From an uncultured Dehalococcoidia bacterium (GTDB lineage Bacteria > Chloroflexota > Dehalococcoidia > Lucifugimonadales > UBA1127), in contig CAJWXP010000023.1 of the NCBI GenBank assembly GCA_913049785.1, forward strand, positions 1 through 34,468: 34,468 bases of DNA, read 5' to 3'. The position numbers and the translations under genes were made by a program. Shown here piece by piece: positions 1 to 7,703 of the stretch. The notes beneath the pieces are model-generated. The model was not told the origin of the DNA. It did not search any database and saw only the letters and a list, made by a program, of their open reading frames with translations. The stretch's first letter is position 1. Every line of letters begins with the position of its first letter.

Positions 1-46
1 CTGCCCCCCCTTCCTTCCTGCATCCCCATCCTTCGACATACCCCAT

Positions 47-136
47 CCCATTCGCACGCACTAGCCCATTCGCATGCACTAGCCCATTCGCATGCACTAG
101 CCTATTCGCACGCACTCGCCTATTCGCACGCGCTAA
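47..136. repeat. Five tandem copies of an 18-bp repeat
   Basis: Five head-to-tail units of exactly 18 bp can be read: 47-64, 65-82, 83-100, 101-118 and 119-136. Units 2 and 3 are identical (consensus CCCATTCGCATGCACTAG). The others differ at one to four positions, mostly C/T changes. The period is a multiple of three, but most forward frames meet a stop soon after the array, so I do not assign it to a gene. It lies directly before the mosaic protein fragments at the left edge and may be a variable-number repeat or part of a chimeric join. Confidence 0.9.
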
Positions 137-160
137 CAATACTCACTGCCCAGCATACTC

Positions 161-411
161 CGCTACGGCCGGATCCGTTTATGGGAAATGGAAAACGGTG
201 GACAAGTGAAGAACTGGAGCGCTCATGGAGGGGGAGCTCAGTCAGTTGAATTTTGTCGCGATGGAAACCTCGTTTCTTGCGGACGCGATCGAGTCACGAA
301 GCTTTGGAATCAAGGCGGCAGTCAGATTCGCGCCTTTGCTGCGTTGGGAGATTACGCACTTAATGTCACCTATTGTGACGAAACCAAACGAGTGATTGCA
401 GGCGACTTGGC
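161..411 (+). pseudogene. WD40-repeat protein fragment (no own start or end)
   Basis: The frame read from about 161 shows WD40 features: an RIRLWEMENG blade end, then AHGGGAQSVEF, DGNLVSCGRDRVTKLW and a following blade that breaks off at VIAGDL (about 410). Blades of this type, with SCGRDxxTKLW followed by ALxVxxCDE, are typical of large planctomycete-like WD40 proteins. That assignment is family knowledge recalled without a search. The frame has no credible start: an in-frame stop lies at 134-136 inside the 18-bp repeats. Homology stops abruptly at about 411 although the frame stays open to 991. The 267-codon open frame starting at 188 is therefore a chance concatenation rather than one protein. 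The next 220 bases (412-633) stay open in this frame but I recognise nothing in them. Confidence 0.6.
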
Positions 412-604
412 GGCGGCCATGGTTCTGATCAACAACGTACGCACGGCGTCTGCGATATATCCGTGGGACCTGAGCTCGGTCATGGACCTGGCGCTGCATA
501 AAGATGAAGCAGGCCAGTCTCTGCCGAACACGGGGGACTACGCCTTGAGCGCGCCGGGCGACTTCTCCGCCGGCGGTATGATGGCTGCGGTGACAGCGAG
601 CACC

Positions 605-2029
605 CTAGCGGAGGGGTGGGCAGCGCTCAAGTACGAGCGCCTGATCGAACTGGCCGAAGGCTATCGCGGCAAGAGCGCGGCGGACGAGAAGGCAGCGGAG
701 GAATGGCGCGGCTGGGACGTGAAGCGCCGGCTGGAACACGCGCTGGTCAAGGGCATCGACGCGCATGTCGTCGCCGATACCGATCAAGGACGTGTCAACA
801 ACTGTGGTGGTAAGCCCTTGAGAGGTAGTGTTGCCTTTGTAGCCGGCACCAGGCTTCTGCACGTTTCCGGCCAGGTCCTCAGCCTCTATCCAGAACGGTA
901 CCCTCGGGCCAATGTTCTTGATGTCAGTGGAACTGAAATCAACACTCAGATTCCAGCCATTAGTAATCGCAGTATATGCGCTAGAGGCTAGGTTAACGGC
1001 TCCTACGTCACCAACTGCCTTACCAACAAACAATTGAATCCGGCCCTTGGTTCCGGCTGTGTTGTTCGAAACAATGCTGGAACTCTTGGACGGATACCCG
1101 GCACCAGTGTCTGTGATGTCCGCAGTGAAGGTCACAGTCTTGGCGCTCTTCGTGATTAAATCAACGGCCGGTGAATTTGACACCAAAGATGGTTTCACGT
1201 TATCAATCGTGATTGACTTAGAAATACCCAACGTACCAGTTGGCTTGTACGTAACCGTAAGGGTATTTCCGGAGAATGCTTTGGTTTCAACTAGAATTGG
1301 GGAGAACATGAGGTCACCGACAGCCAGTGCTGTTGCAGCAGCTGCGTGGGTAACAACGCCTGCCGTTGAAACAGCAGAAATAGCCCTCGCGATGGCCTTG
1401 TTATTAGAAGCCGTGACAGTAACTCCCATTGTTACTATTGACATGTTAGCAGCAACGATGGCGGTTTGCTGGGCAACTGTTAGCGCGAGGTCATCATTGT
1501 TGATGCCGTCGTTTGCTGCTATGTTATCCCAAGCGCGAACCGTAGTTGAGGTAGTCGAAGACGATGACAATACTTTACCGATATGACCATCGATCATCAA
1601 GCCCGTGCTCGCGTGCTTAGTAGTAACCAACCGGCTGAATACACCGGTATCTACACCGGTCTCTAGCAACGTTATTGTCTTGGCGTTTCCGTCAGGGGAT
1701 GTGGAGGGAGTAACCGTTGCCAAGTCAGCGTTCTTTACCGTGACCGTGATAACGTCGAGCTCATCGGCGTCATCAGCGCCGCCTGCAGCATCGGTTATTG
1801 TGATCGTGTATGTGTTATCGCCGGCCGCGCATGTAGACAAACCGGTAATAACGGAACAAGCAGTATTATTCTTTTTTGTGTCCCCAGCACTAAGCGTAGC
1901 CGCTGACGTGGGAACCACTCCGATTGTGGCGGCTTGCGCTGACACCGTGCCTGTCGTGCTGACGCCAATGGCGACAAACAACAAAACAAAGGCGGCTAAC
2001 GCTGCCGTGATCTTCGTATAACCTTTCAC
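605..2029 (-). CDS. S-layer-like secreted surface protein, C-terminus lost at a chimeric junction
   Basis: The likely start is GTG at 2029, because GGAGG lies five bases upstream; the ATG at 2041 would place that Shine-Dalgarno sequence inside the gene. The product begins with a textbook signal peptide: MKGYTK, a hydrophobic core ALAAFVLLFVAIGV, and a probable cut after VSAQA. The mature part is rich in Thr, Ser, Ala and Asp and lacks Cys apart from a close pair near residues 60-70. It contains the pattern VITVTVKNADL...ITLLETGVDTGVFSRLV, which recurs in bacterial and archaeal cell-surface beta-sandwich proteins, and a later Ig-like stretch (VTFTADITDTGAGY, then FWIEAEDLAGNV). Native sequence appears to end near 790. 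The last roughly 60 codons, to the stop at 605, are merely the antisense of the MetH fragment. The true C-terminal anchor or repeats are therefore missing. Role inferred: envelope or S-layer component. Confidence 0.65.
   Translation of the reverse strand: MKGYTKITAALAAFVLLFVAIGVSTTGTVSAQAATIGVVPTSAATLSAGDTKKNNTACSVITGLSTCAAGDNTYTITITDAAGGADDADELDVITVTVKNADLATVTPSTSPDGNAKTITLLETGVDTGVFSRLVTTKHASTGLMIDGHIGKVLSSSSTTSTTVRAWDNIAANDGINNDDLALTVAQQTAIVAANMSIVTMGVTVTASNNKAIARAISAVSTAGVVTHAAAATALAVGDLMFSPILVETKAFSGNTLTVTYKPTGTLGISKSITIDNVKPSLVSNSPAVDLITKSAKTVTFTADITDTGAGYPSKSSSIVSNNTAGTKGRIQLFVGKAVGDVGAVNLASSAYTAITNGWNLSVDFSSTDIKNIGPRVPFWIEAEDLAGNVQKPGAGYKGNTTSQGLTTTVVDTSLIGIGDDMRVDALDQRVFQPALHVPAAPFLRCLLVRRALAAIAFGQFDQALVLERCPPLR
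634..786 (+). pseudogene. MetH (cobalamin-dependent methionine synthase) fragment
   Basis: About 50 codons in the frame of the WD40 piece match the start of the cobalamin-binding module of methionine synthase: ERLIELAEGYRGK, then EEWRGWDVKRRLEHALVKGI and VVADTD. In E. coli MetH the equivalent stretch reads roughly EWRSWEVNKRLEYSLVKGI, just before the B12-binding helices. Here the homology ends within a few bases of 786, and from there the minus strand encodes a surface protein. No upstream homocysteine or folate domain and no downstream B12 motif (DxHxxG) is present, so this is a piece, not a gene. Its GC content is clearly higher than that of the neighbouring surface gene, which fits a foreign or misjoined segment. 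Confidence 0.65.
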
Positions 2030-2086
2030 TTTGTCCTCCATGTATTTTGTGACGTGATTTTCCTAAGAACCCTTAAAATGTGTTTT

Positions 2087-2193
2087 GCCCGGGAGCATCC
2101 TTACCGGCAGCTCCCATCGCTTCCTACGGGCCCGCTCTTGACCGAATTCCGCACCGTGCAGCCCAGACGTTCATAAATCCGGACAACTCGGTC
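2087..2193 (-). promoter_or_regulatory. Potentially structured 5' leader of the surface protein gene
   Basis: The minus-strand leader ahead of the surface protein is long and GC-rich and carries nested inverted repeats. One arm pair is GGGAGC/GCTCCC (2110-2115 with 2091-2096), stacked directly on GCCC/GGGC (2128-2131 with 2087-2090). A second is GACCGA/TCGGTC (2188-2193 with 2140-2145) extended inward by TCCG/CGGA (2180-2183 with 2148-2151). Between this block and the start codon the sequence turns A/T-rich. I compared it by eye with the riboswitch consensuses I know (c-di-GMP, c-di-AMP, cobalamin, Moco) and could not match it. It may be a cis-regulatory or mRNA-stabilising leader; that is inference. 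Confidence 0.4.
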
Positions 2194-2646
2194 GGACGGT
2201 CCCCTCCTTTCGGCAGCGCACCGGACCGGAAGGCCCTACCCGCTAAAGCGTTTTGTATCTGGTCTCTCACTATGTAACCATCCCTTTTGAGAGTCTTTTT
2301 CTATGGCCCAACTCATACAAAACAAGCAGTGCCATAGGGCTCCACATGGCATATAACGATGCGCCCTCTACAAAGGTTCCACCATTTCCTGACCAATTTC
2401 AGGATACCGTTGAACCTTTCTGCAATCCCATATCCACAGGATTATCCAGGGCACACATAGCCGAAGAGACCTTACTAAATACAGTTATAGCTGTCAAGGA
2501 AAACAGATAGGGGGTGACCGCGTTTGATTGAGGGGTTATGGGTGTGGAACCCATAAATGGGGGTATCGCAAGAGCACGATTCCCATAGAGGCTTGAGGAG
2601 TGAACGTGAAGATGGGGTAGCTACTCCAAAGGGCTGCTCCGGATTG
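2194..2646. other. Intergenic region between the surface protein leader and rho
   Basis: No gene is supported here. Short plus-strand frames at 2253-2510 and from 2557 lack ribosome sites and recognisable sequence. Apart from the inverted repeat at 2536-2556 there is a second near-palindrome, GGGGTAGCTACTCC, at 2614-2627. A candidate -10 for the surface gene (TTACAT preceded by TGG on the minus strand, about 2273-2280) is weak. I see no tRNA-like or terminator-like structure with a T-run. Confidence 0.4.
2536..2556. promoter_or_regulatory. Perfect 8-bp inverted repeat downstream of rho
   Basis: TTATGGGT and ACCCATAA flank a five-base spacer about 90 bases beyond the rho stop codon. No T-tract follows on either strand, so it is not an obvious intrinsic terminator. 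It could be an operator or a 3'-end stabilising hairpin. Confidence 0.4.
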
Positions 2647-3933
2647 CTACCGCGCCATCTCCTTGCTGAGATTGCCCAAGAATTCTATGTTCGTCTTGGC
2701 CTTGGCCAGCCGCTCCAACACGCGCTCCGTAGCATCGTTGGCGTCCATGCCGCCTGTAGTGGTGATCATGGAGATCATTCTACGCAGCAACATGACCTGC
2801 TTCAGCGCGTCTTCACCCAAGAGCAACTCGTCCCGCCGCGTGCCACTGCGATGAATATCTATCGCCGGGAAAATACGCTTTTCGGCAAGCCGGCGGTCTA
2901 GGACGATCTCGCTGTTACCGGTGCCCTTGAACTCCTCATAGATCACTTCATCCATTCTGCTACCGGTTTCTACCAGGCAGGTGGCAATGATGGTGAGGCT
3001 TCCGCCCTCTTCAATGTTCCGCGCGGCGCCAAAGAACCGCTTGGGAGGATAGAGAGCGCTAGTATCAATACCGCCGGAGAGCGTTCTTCCCGTGGACGGT
3101 ACCGCAAGGTTATAGGCACGCACCAATCTCGTCAGGCTGTCCAGCAGCACCACAACGTGCTTACCACTCTCTACCAACCGTTTGGCCCGCTCCAAAGAGA
3201 CCTCAGCAGTCCGGCAATGATCCTCTACAGGCTCGTCAAAGGTGGACGCGTACACTTCTCCGTTGATGGAACGTCTCAGGTCAGTGACCTCCTCAGGCCT
3301 CTCACCCGCCAGCACGATCATCAAATACACTTCGGGATGGTTTTCTGATATCCCGTTGGCAATGTCTTTCAGCAGGAAGGTCTTGCCGGCCTTGGGCGGA
3401 GACACAATGAGGCCGCGCTGGCCTTTACCTATCGGCGAGACCAGGTCTATCAGTCGCTGGGTCAGGTTGCTGGGTTTCGATTCCAGAATGAGTTGCTCTG
3501 TGGGGTAGATGGGGGTCAAGTTATCGAAGTGCGCCCGCGTGCGAGTCTGCTCAGGGTCGCCGCCATTCACTGCTTCCACACGGATCAGCCCGAAGTACCG
3601 CTCGCCCTCCTTGGGTGGTCGCACCTGACCGGTGACCTGATCGCCCGTGCGTAGCGAGAACCTGCGAATCTGTGACTGTGAGATGTAGACGTCGCCGGGG
3701 CCGGCCCTCAACCCTTGCTGCCTCAGGAAGCCGTATCCATCGCCAACGATCTCCAGCAGGCCGGTGGCCAGGACGTAGCCCTGTTGCTTTGCGTAGGCCT
3801 CCAGAAGGTTGAAGACGATCTCTTCTCTGCGAAGGGCACTGTTCTCTATACCCATCTCAGTGGACAGCTCTAGCAGTTCTTCCTTCGTCTTTTCTTCCAG
3901 CTGTGCCATGCTCATCGCAGTCTCTTGCATCAT
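2647..3933 (-). CDS. rho: Transcription termination factor Rho
   Basis: Hexameric RNA-dependent ATPase/translocase that terminates transcription at Rho-dependent sites. At 428 residues it has the usual length. Domains in order: Rho_N helical region (about 10-48), cold-shock-like RNA-binding domain (about 52-125) with an RNP-like GDGYGFLR, then the RecA-type motor. Walker A is SPPKAGKT (178-185), Walker B is [11 protein letters not shown] (260-270), and the conserved LSGGID Q-loop region lies at 285-290. Two ATG codons in a row at 3933 follow GAGGAG very closely. An ATG six or eight codons further in ([10 protein letters not shown]) is an alternative start. The gene lies 317 bases downstream of pyrG on the same strand, so it may have its own promoter or be read through from pyrG. 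Confidence 0.97.
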   Translation of the reverse strand: MMQETAMSMAQLEEKTKEELLELSTEMGIENSALRREEIVFNLLEAYAKQQGYVLATGLLEIVGDGYGFLRQQGLRAGPGDVYISQSQIRRFSLRTGDQVTGQVRPPKEGERYFGLIRVEAVNGGDPEQTRTRAHFDNLTPIYPTEQLILESKPSNLTQRLIDLVSPIGKGQRGLIVSPPKAGKTFLLKDIANGISENHPEVYLMIVLAGERPEEVTDLRRSINGEVYASTFDEPVEDHCRTAEVSLERAKRLVESGKHVVVLLDSLTRLVRAYNLAVPSTGRTLSGGIDTSALYPPKRFFGAARNIEEGGSLTIIATCLVETGSRMDEVIYEEFKGTGNSEIVLDRRLAEKRIFPAIDIHRSGTRRDELLLGEDALKQVMLLRRMISMITTTGGMDANDATERVLERLAKAKTNIEFLGNLSKEMAR

Positions 3934-4250
3934 TCTCCTCGGACGTTCGTCTACGTCGACTCGTTACGCGTTATATTTCTTTGTTTTTTGGACGTTCCCC
4001 GGCGATCTATCCAGAACGGCCAGAGGATATGGTTGTCATTACATCATGTGAAGTGAGTGGTGGCTGCTGCCTCAGGAGTTCATGAAGGACTTTAAGCGCT
4101 TAGGAGTTGGGATTGTCCCGAGGGTTAGCTTACTGAACGGTCCGATTAGAGGGGAAAACTGAGGAACCGTAACACCACTTCATCTATTATCTCACATTTT
4201 GCGAACATCCTGTCATTTTTTCGATTTTCTGTAGCATTCGGCTGCAATTA
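3934..4250. other. pyrG-rho intergenic region
   Basis: There is no gene in this 317-base spacer. On the minus strand a possible -10 (GATAAT, 4186-4191) has only a poor partner ATGACA at 4211-4216 with a 19-base spacer, so a rho promoter is plausible but weak. An 8-base direct repeat GAACGTCC (minus strand; 3941-3948 and 3990-3997) lies just upstream of the rho ribosome site, with an A/T-rich stretch between the copies. I see no hairpin with a T-tract for pyrG. Confidence 0.4.
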
Positions 4251-5906
4251 CTACGACTCTTTTGCACTCTCTACACCATCTACCAGGAGTGGTGGCTGCA
4301 TACCCTCTCGCACTACACGCCGGGCAGCGCCGATAAAATCCCGGAACAACGGGTGAGGTCTGTTGGGCCTGGATCGGAACTCAGGGTGGAACTGGGTGCC
4401 CACCATGAACGGGTGGTCTACAACTTCCGCGATCTCCACCAGCTGGTTGTCAGGGGACATACCGCTGAACCGTATACCAGCCTCTTCCAGCGTCTCTCTG
4501 TACGCATTGTTCAGTTCAAACCGATGTCTGTGCCGCTCGTTCACTGTTTCTTCGCCGTATGCGCTCGCAGCAAGGGTCCCAGGTACGGTGTTGCAGGGAT
4601 AGACACCCAATCGCATGGTGCCCCCCATCTCCGTCACTTCTCGCTGGTCTGACATCAGGTCAATGACCGGATCCGGCGTCTCCGGGTCGAACTCCGTGGA
4701 GTTGGCTTTTGGCAGATTGGCCCCATTTCGGGACATCTCCACCACCATGAGCTGCATTCCCAGGCAGAGGCCCAAGTATGGCACCTGGTGCTCGCGAGCG
4801 TATCGGGCGGCTTCTATCATGCCATCAACGCCTCGAGCGCCGAAACCACCAGGAACCACTATGCCACAGGTATTTTTTAAGAAATGGTCAGCGCCTTCGC
4901 GCTCGAGGTCCTCAGAAGGCACCCACGTCAACTGGATGTCCCTCTCATGGAACACTCCTGCATGGAGAAGTGCTTCTTTCACCGAGATGTACGCTTCTGG
5001 CAGGTTGGCATACTTCCCCACAATGGCCACCGGCAACGGCTCATGGGGTTCTTTGATCTTCCTAACGATCTCTTCCCAATCCGATAGATCCGGCGCCAGC
5101 ACCCCAAGCCCAAGATTCTCACCCAGCAGCCTGGAGAGTCCCGCCTCCTGAAGGATCAACGGTACCTCATAAATGGTCTCAACCGTGGGAAGCGGGATGA
5201 CCGCGTCCTGGTTCACATCGCAGAACAGGGCGATCTTCGCCTTGATGTCGTCCGAAACCGGGAAGTCGCTCCTGCAGATGATGCAGTCCGGCTGGATCCC
5301 GATGCCCCGAAGCTCTTTCACGCTGTGCTGTGTTGGTTTCGTCTTCAACTCCCCGGTGGACGAGATGTGCGGCAGCAGGGTCACGTGGATGTAGTAGACG
5401 TTGTCCCGGCCAACATCGTTGGGCATCTGCCTGATGGCTTCCAGGAACGGAAGCCCCTCGATGTCGCCAACGGTTCCGCCGACCTCCACAACCACCACGT
5501 CCGGGTCGGTCTCCTCCGCCAGTCGCTTGATTGCGTCCTTGATCACGTTGGTCACGTGGGGAACGGTCTGAATGGTCCCCCCCAGGTACGCTCCCTGCCG
5601 TTCTTTGGCGATGACAGCGCTGTAAACCTGTCCAGCGGTGATGTTTGATGAGCGTGTCAGTTCCAGGTCTGTGAACCGCTCATAGTGGCCCAGATCCATG
5701 TCCGTCTCACAACCGTCCGTGGTGACAAACACCTCTCCGTGTTGGTAGGGGGACATGGTGCCAGGATCGACGTTGAGGTAGGGGTCCAGTTTTTGTACCG
5801 ACACGGTGAGACCGCAACTCTTCAAGATGCGAGCGATAGAAGCGACACTGATACCTTTCCCTACGGAACTTACTACGCCACCGGTCACAAAAATGTATTT
5901 CGTCAT
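4251..5906 (-). CDS. pyrG: CTP synthase
   Basis: Glutamine-dependent amination of UTP to CTP, the last step of pyrimidine nucleotide synthesis; acts as a tetramer. From ATG at 5906 the protein is 551 residues, typical of the family. The N-terminal synthase domain opens with [16 protein letters not shown] and continues with [20 protein letters not shown] and GTVGDIEG. The C-terminal class I glutamine amidotransferase has the oxyanion strip GGFGARG, nucleophile elbow GLCLGMQ (Cys381) and the His507/Glu509 pair in QFHPEF. The frame extends seven codons upstream to a TTG at 5927, but that start has no ribosome site and the ATG matches where homologues begin. A near-consensus promoter lies at 6061-6089, and a perfect inverted repeat (6031-6048) falls in the first transcribed bases. 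Confidence 0.97.
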   Translation of the reverse strand: MTKYIFVTGGVVSSVGKGISVASIARILKSCGLTVSVQKLDPYLNVDPGTMSPYQHGEVFVTTDGCETDMDLGHYERFTDLELTRSSNITAGQVYSAVIAKERQGAYLGGTIQTVPHVTNVIKDAIKRLAEETDPDVVVVEVGGTVGDIEGLPFLEAIRQMPNDVGRDNVYYIHVTLLPHISSTGELKTKPTQHSVKELRGIGIQPDCIICRSDFPVSDDIKAKIALFCDVNQDAVIPLPTVETIYEVPLILQEAGLSRLLGENLGLGVLAPDLSDWEEIVRKIKEPHEPLPVAIVGKYANLPEAYISVKEALLHAGVFHERDIQLTWVPSEDLEREGADHFLKNTCGIVVPGGFGARGVDGMIEAARYAREHQVPYLGLCLGMQLMVVEMSRNGANLPKANSTEFDPETPDPVIDLMSDQREVTEMGGTMRLGVYPCNTVPGTLAASAYGEETVNERHRHRFELNNAYRETLEEAGIRFSGMSPDNQLVEIAEVVDHPFMVGTQFHPEFRSRPNRPHPLFRDFIGAARRVVREGMQPPLLVDGVESAKES

Positions 5907-6030
5907 AGAACGCAGTCGCTTATCCAATCAAAAGAGGTGGTTTGTTCCAGCAACCCATAACACACTGAGATGGTGTAATCGAATCTTTGGAATGTAGAAC
6001 TCTTCACCCGCGTGTAAGGGTGCGAAGGAT

Positions 6031-6048
6031 GGTAGGTGTATACCTACC
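6031..6048. promoter_or_regulatory. Perfect inverted repeat in the pyrG leader
   Basis: GGTAGGT and ACCTACC are separated by GTAT, a 7-bp perfect stem with a four-base loop. It starts about seven bases downstream of the expected pyrG transcript start, so it could act as a repressor operator or as a 5'-end hairpin. No T-tract follows. I do not see the GGGC-type initial sequence of the Bacillus pyrG attenuator. Confidence 0.55.
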
Positions 6049-6060
6049 TGACCTAGGGCC

Positions 6061-6089
6061 ACAGTACGTGCTTTATAGTGGATTGTCAA
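6061..6089 (-). promoter_or_regulatory. Sigma-70-type promoter for pyrG
   Basis: On the minus strand TTGACA (6084-6089) and TACTGT (6061-6066) are separated by exactly 17 bases. This gives a roughly 150-base leader to the pyrG ATG. It lies back to back with the plus-strand promoter at 6136-6164. Confidence 0.7.
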
Positions 6090-6135
6090 GACTCATATTC
6101 CATCGAATATCGGCGCGGATTGGTCGGTTAAATCG

Positions 6136-6164
6136 TTGACCTCATGCCCATCCCAAACTAGAAT
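6136..6164 (+). promoter_or_regulatory. Sigma-70-type promoter for the SWIM-domain gene
   Basis: TTGACC (6136-6141) and TAGAAT (6159-6164) are separated by 17 bases, with the ribosome site AAGGAGG and ATG about 35 bases further on. Confidence 0.65.
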
Positions 6165-6203
6165 GCGGGCTAGTGGGAAAAGCTGAATCTTAAGGAGGAC
6201 AGG

Positions 6204-6452
6204 ATGGACTCCGGATTGATCGGCAAGATTGAGAAAGCCAAGTGGTACGCTCAAGACCCCAGCAGAGTGACTCTCCTCAAATTCACGGCCCTATTCCACG
6301 GTGACCACTCCGATCACGTACTCACATTTGACAACGGCCGTTGGTTTTGTGAATGTGCGTTCTACGCAAGCCACCGGACGTGTAGTCATACCATGGCCAT
6401 GGATTCGCAGCTTGGTGAAATGCTCCCTGAAGGCCTGCCTGCTCCGTCCTAG
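6204..6452 (+). CDS. Small stand-alone SWIM zinc-finger protein
   Basis: An 82-residue protein with an excellent ribosome site (AAGGAGG, 6192-6198 region) and its own near-consensus promoter. Its core WFCECAFYASHRTCSHTMAM has the SWIM arrangement Cys49-x-Cys51-x8-Cys60-x-His62, preceded by a short beta-rich segment (HVLTFDNGRW), as in other SWIM fingers. SWIM domains bind nucleic acid or proteins and usually sit inside larger proteins such as SWI2/SNF2 ATPases or MuDR transposases. Here the finger is nearly the whole protein, with no helicase or transposase next to it. The stop codon TAG directly abuts the fabF stop on the other strand with no base between them. The function is unknown; a role in nucleic-acid binding is inferred from the finger only. 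Confidence 0.8.
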   Translation: MDSGLIGKIEKAKWYAQDPSRVTLLKFTALFHGDHSDHVLTFDNGRWFCECAFYASHRTCSHTMAMDSQLGEMLPEGLPAPS

Positions 6453-7700
6453 CTATTCCTCGAATCGACGGATCACCAGACAGGCGTTCTGTCCGCCGAA
6501 CCCAAAGCTGTTGGACAACACCGTCCTGACTTCCTTTTTGCGAGCCTCGTTCGGCACGTAGTCAAGGTCGCAGGCCGGGTCAGGTGTCTCGTAGTTGATG
6601 GTGGGGTGCATGATACCCGTCTGAATGGTCTTTACCGCCGCCACAGCCTCTACACCACCCGAGCCCCCCATTGCGTGGCCTATCATCGATTTTGTGGAGC
6701 TGATGGGCACGTGGTAGGCGCCGTCTCCAAACACCCGCTTGATGGCCAGCGTCTCGATGGCATCGTTAATCGGCGTCGATGTGCCGTGGGCGTTGATGTA
6801 ATCGATGTCCGGTGGAGTCAAACCGGCATCGGCGATCGCCCAGGACATCGCACGGGCAGCACCCTCGCCTTTCTCGTCCGGGTGAACCGGGTGATACGCG
6901 TCTGAAGAGACACCGTAGCCTACGATCTCCGCCAGGATCGGCGCTCCTCGGCTAATGGCGTGCTCCATCTCTTCCAGCACAAGGATCCCGGCTCCTTCAC
7001 CGGGCACAAACCCATCACGGTTCGCTTCAAAGGGTCTGCTGGCCTTCTGGGGTTCGTCATTGCGAGTAGAGAGGGCTCTGATCACGCTGAACCCGCCAAG
7101 CGATAGCTGGCAGATGCCCGCCTCTGTGCCACCGGCGAACACGACCTTTGCAGTACCCCGACGTATCACCTCAGCGCCCTCGCCGATAGCCTGTGTCCCT
7201 GCTGCGCACGCGGTGATGACCGTGTTGGTGTATCCCTTAAGCCCTAAGGTACGGCTGATCTGCGCGGCGGCCATATTGGGGAGGACCATAGGTATGAAAA
7301 AGGGTGACTCTTTCATGCCTCCACGGTCAAAGAGCACCTTAGCCTGCTCCTCGGTCGTGGGCATCCCCCCGTTCCCGTTGCCCAACACCACACCGGACTC
7401 CTCCGAGACGATGTTGGATGCGTCCAACCCGGCGTTCTCAGCCGCTCGCAATGCAGAAGCCACGCCAAGCTGAGCGAACCGGGCCATGCGCCGGGCTTCC
7501 TTCGCGTCGATGTACGACACTGGGTCGAAGCTCCTGACCTCACCTGCAATGCTGGTTGGGAACCCTGTGGGATCGGCTTGGGTCATTGGCCCAATGCCGG
7601 ACACGCCCTTAATAAGGTTCCCCCAATACTCATCGATAGTCTCGCCAAGGGGCGTCATTGCCCCCATACCTGTAACGACCACACGCTTCCGTTCAGCCAC
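6453..7700 (-). CDS. fabF: 3-oxoacyl-ACP synthase II (KAS II)
   Basis: Condenses malonyl-ACP with a growing acyl-ACP in type II fatty acid synthesis. At 415 residues it matches the family length. The Cys-His-His triad is complete: Cys165 in TACAAGTQAI, His305 in NAHGTSTP and His342 in SMIGHAMGGSG; the glycine-rich end FGFGGQNACLV is present. The start is GTG at 7700, with GAGG at the 3' end of folC serving as ribosome site. The stop of folC is only three bases upstream, so the two are co-transcribed. The common neighbours acpP, fabG and fabD are not in the window; pairing with folC is less usual. Confidence 0.96.
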   Translation of the reverse strand: MAERKRVVVTGMGAMTPLGETIDEYWGNLIKGVSGIGPMTQADPTGFPTSIAGEVRSFDPVSYIDAKEARRMARFAQLGVASALRAAENAGLDASNIVSEESGVVLGNGNGGMPTTEEQAKVLFDRGGMKESPFFIPMVLPNMAAAQISRTLGLKGYTNTVITACAAGTQAIGEGAEVIRRGTAKVVFAGGTEAGICQLSLGGFSVIRALSTRNDEPQKASRPFEANRDGFVPGEGAGILVLEEMEHAISRGAPILAEIVGYGVSSDAYHPVHPDEKGEGAARAMSWAIADAGLTPPDIDYINAHGTSTPINDAIETLAIKRVFGDGAYHVPISSTKSMIGHAMGGSGGVEAVAAVKTIQTGIMHPTINYETPDPACDLDYVPNEARKKEVRTVLSNSFGFGGQNACLVIRRFEE

Positions 7701-7703
7701 GCC

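Noticed and set aside
188-991. A 267-codon plus-strand frame taken as one WD40/MetH-like protein
   Set aside because: Homology changes abruptly at about 411, 633 and 787, no native start or end exists, and the last part is antisense to the surface gene.
1047-2021. Long plus-strand frames opposite the surface protein
   Set aside because: They are mirror frames of a Thr/Ala/Val-rich gene that has a clear signal peptide and ribosome site on the minus strand.
2042-2280. Known riboswitch (c-di-GMP, c-di-AMP, cobalamin or Moco) in the surface gene leader
   Set aside because: Only short local resemblances such as GCCGAAAGG; the conserved cores of those families are missing.
2253-2901. Plus-strand frames between the surface gene and rho
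   Set aside because: No ribosome site, no recognisable motif, and the second runs into antisense of rho.
3941-3997. GAACGTCC direct repeats as a regulator site before rho
   Set aside because: Only two 8-base copies 49 bases apart with no symmetry; chance cannot be excluded.
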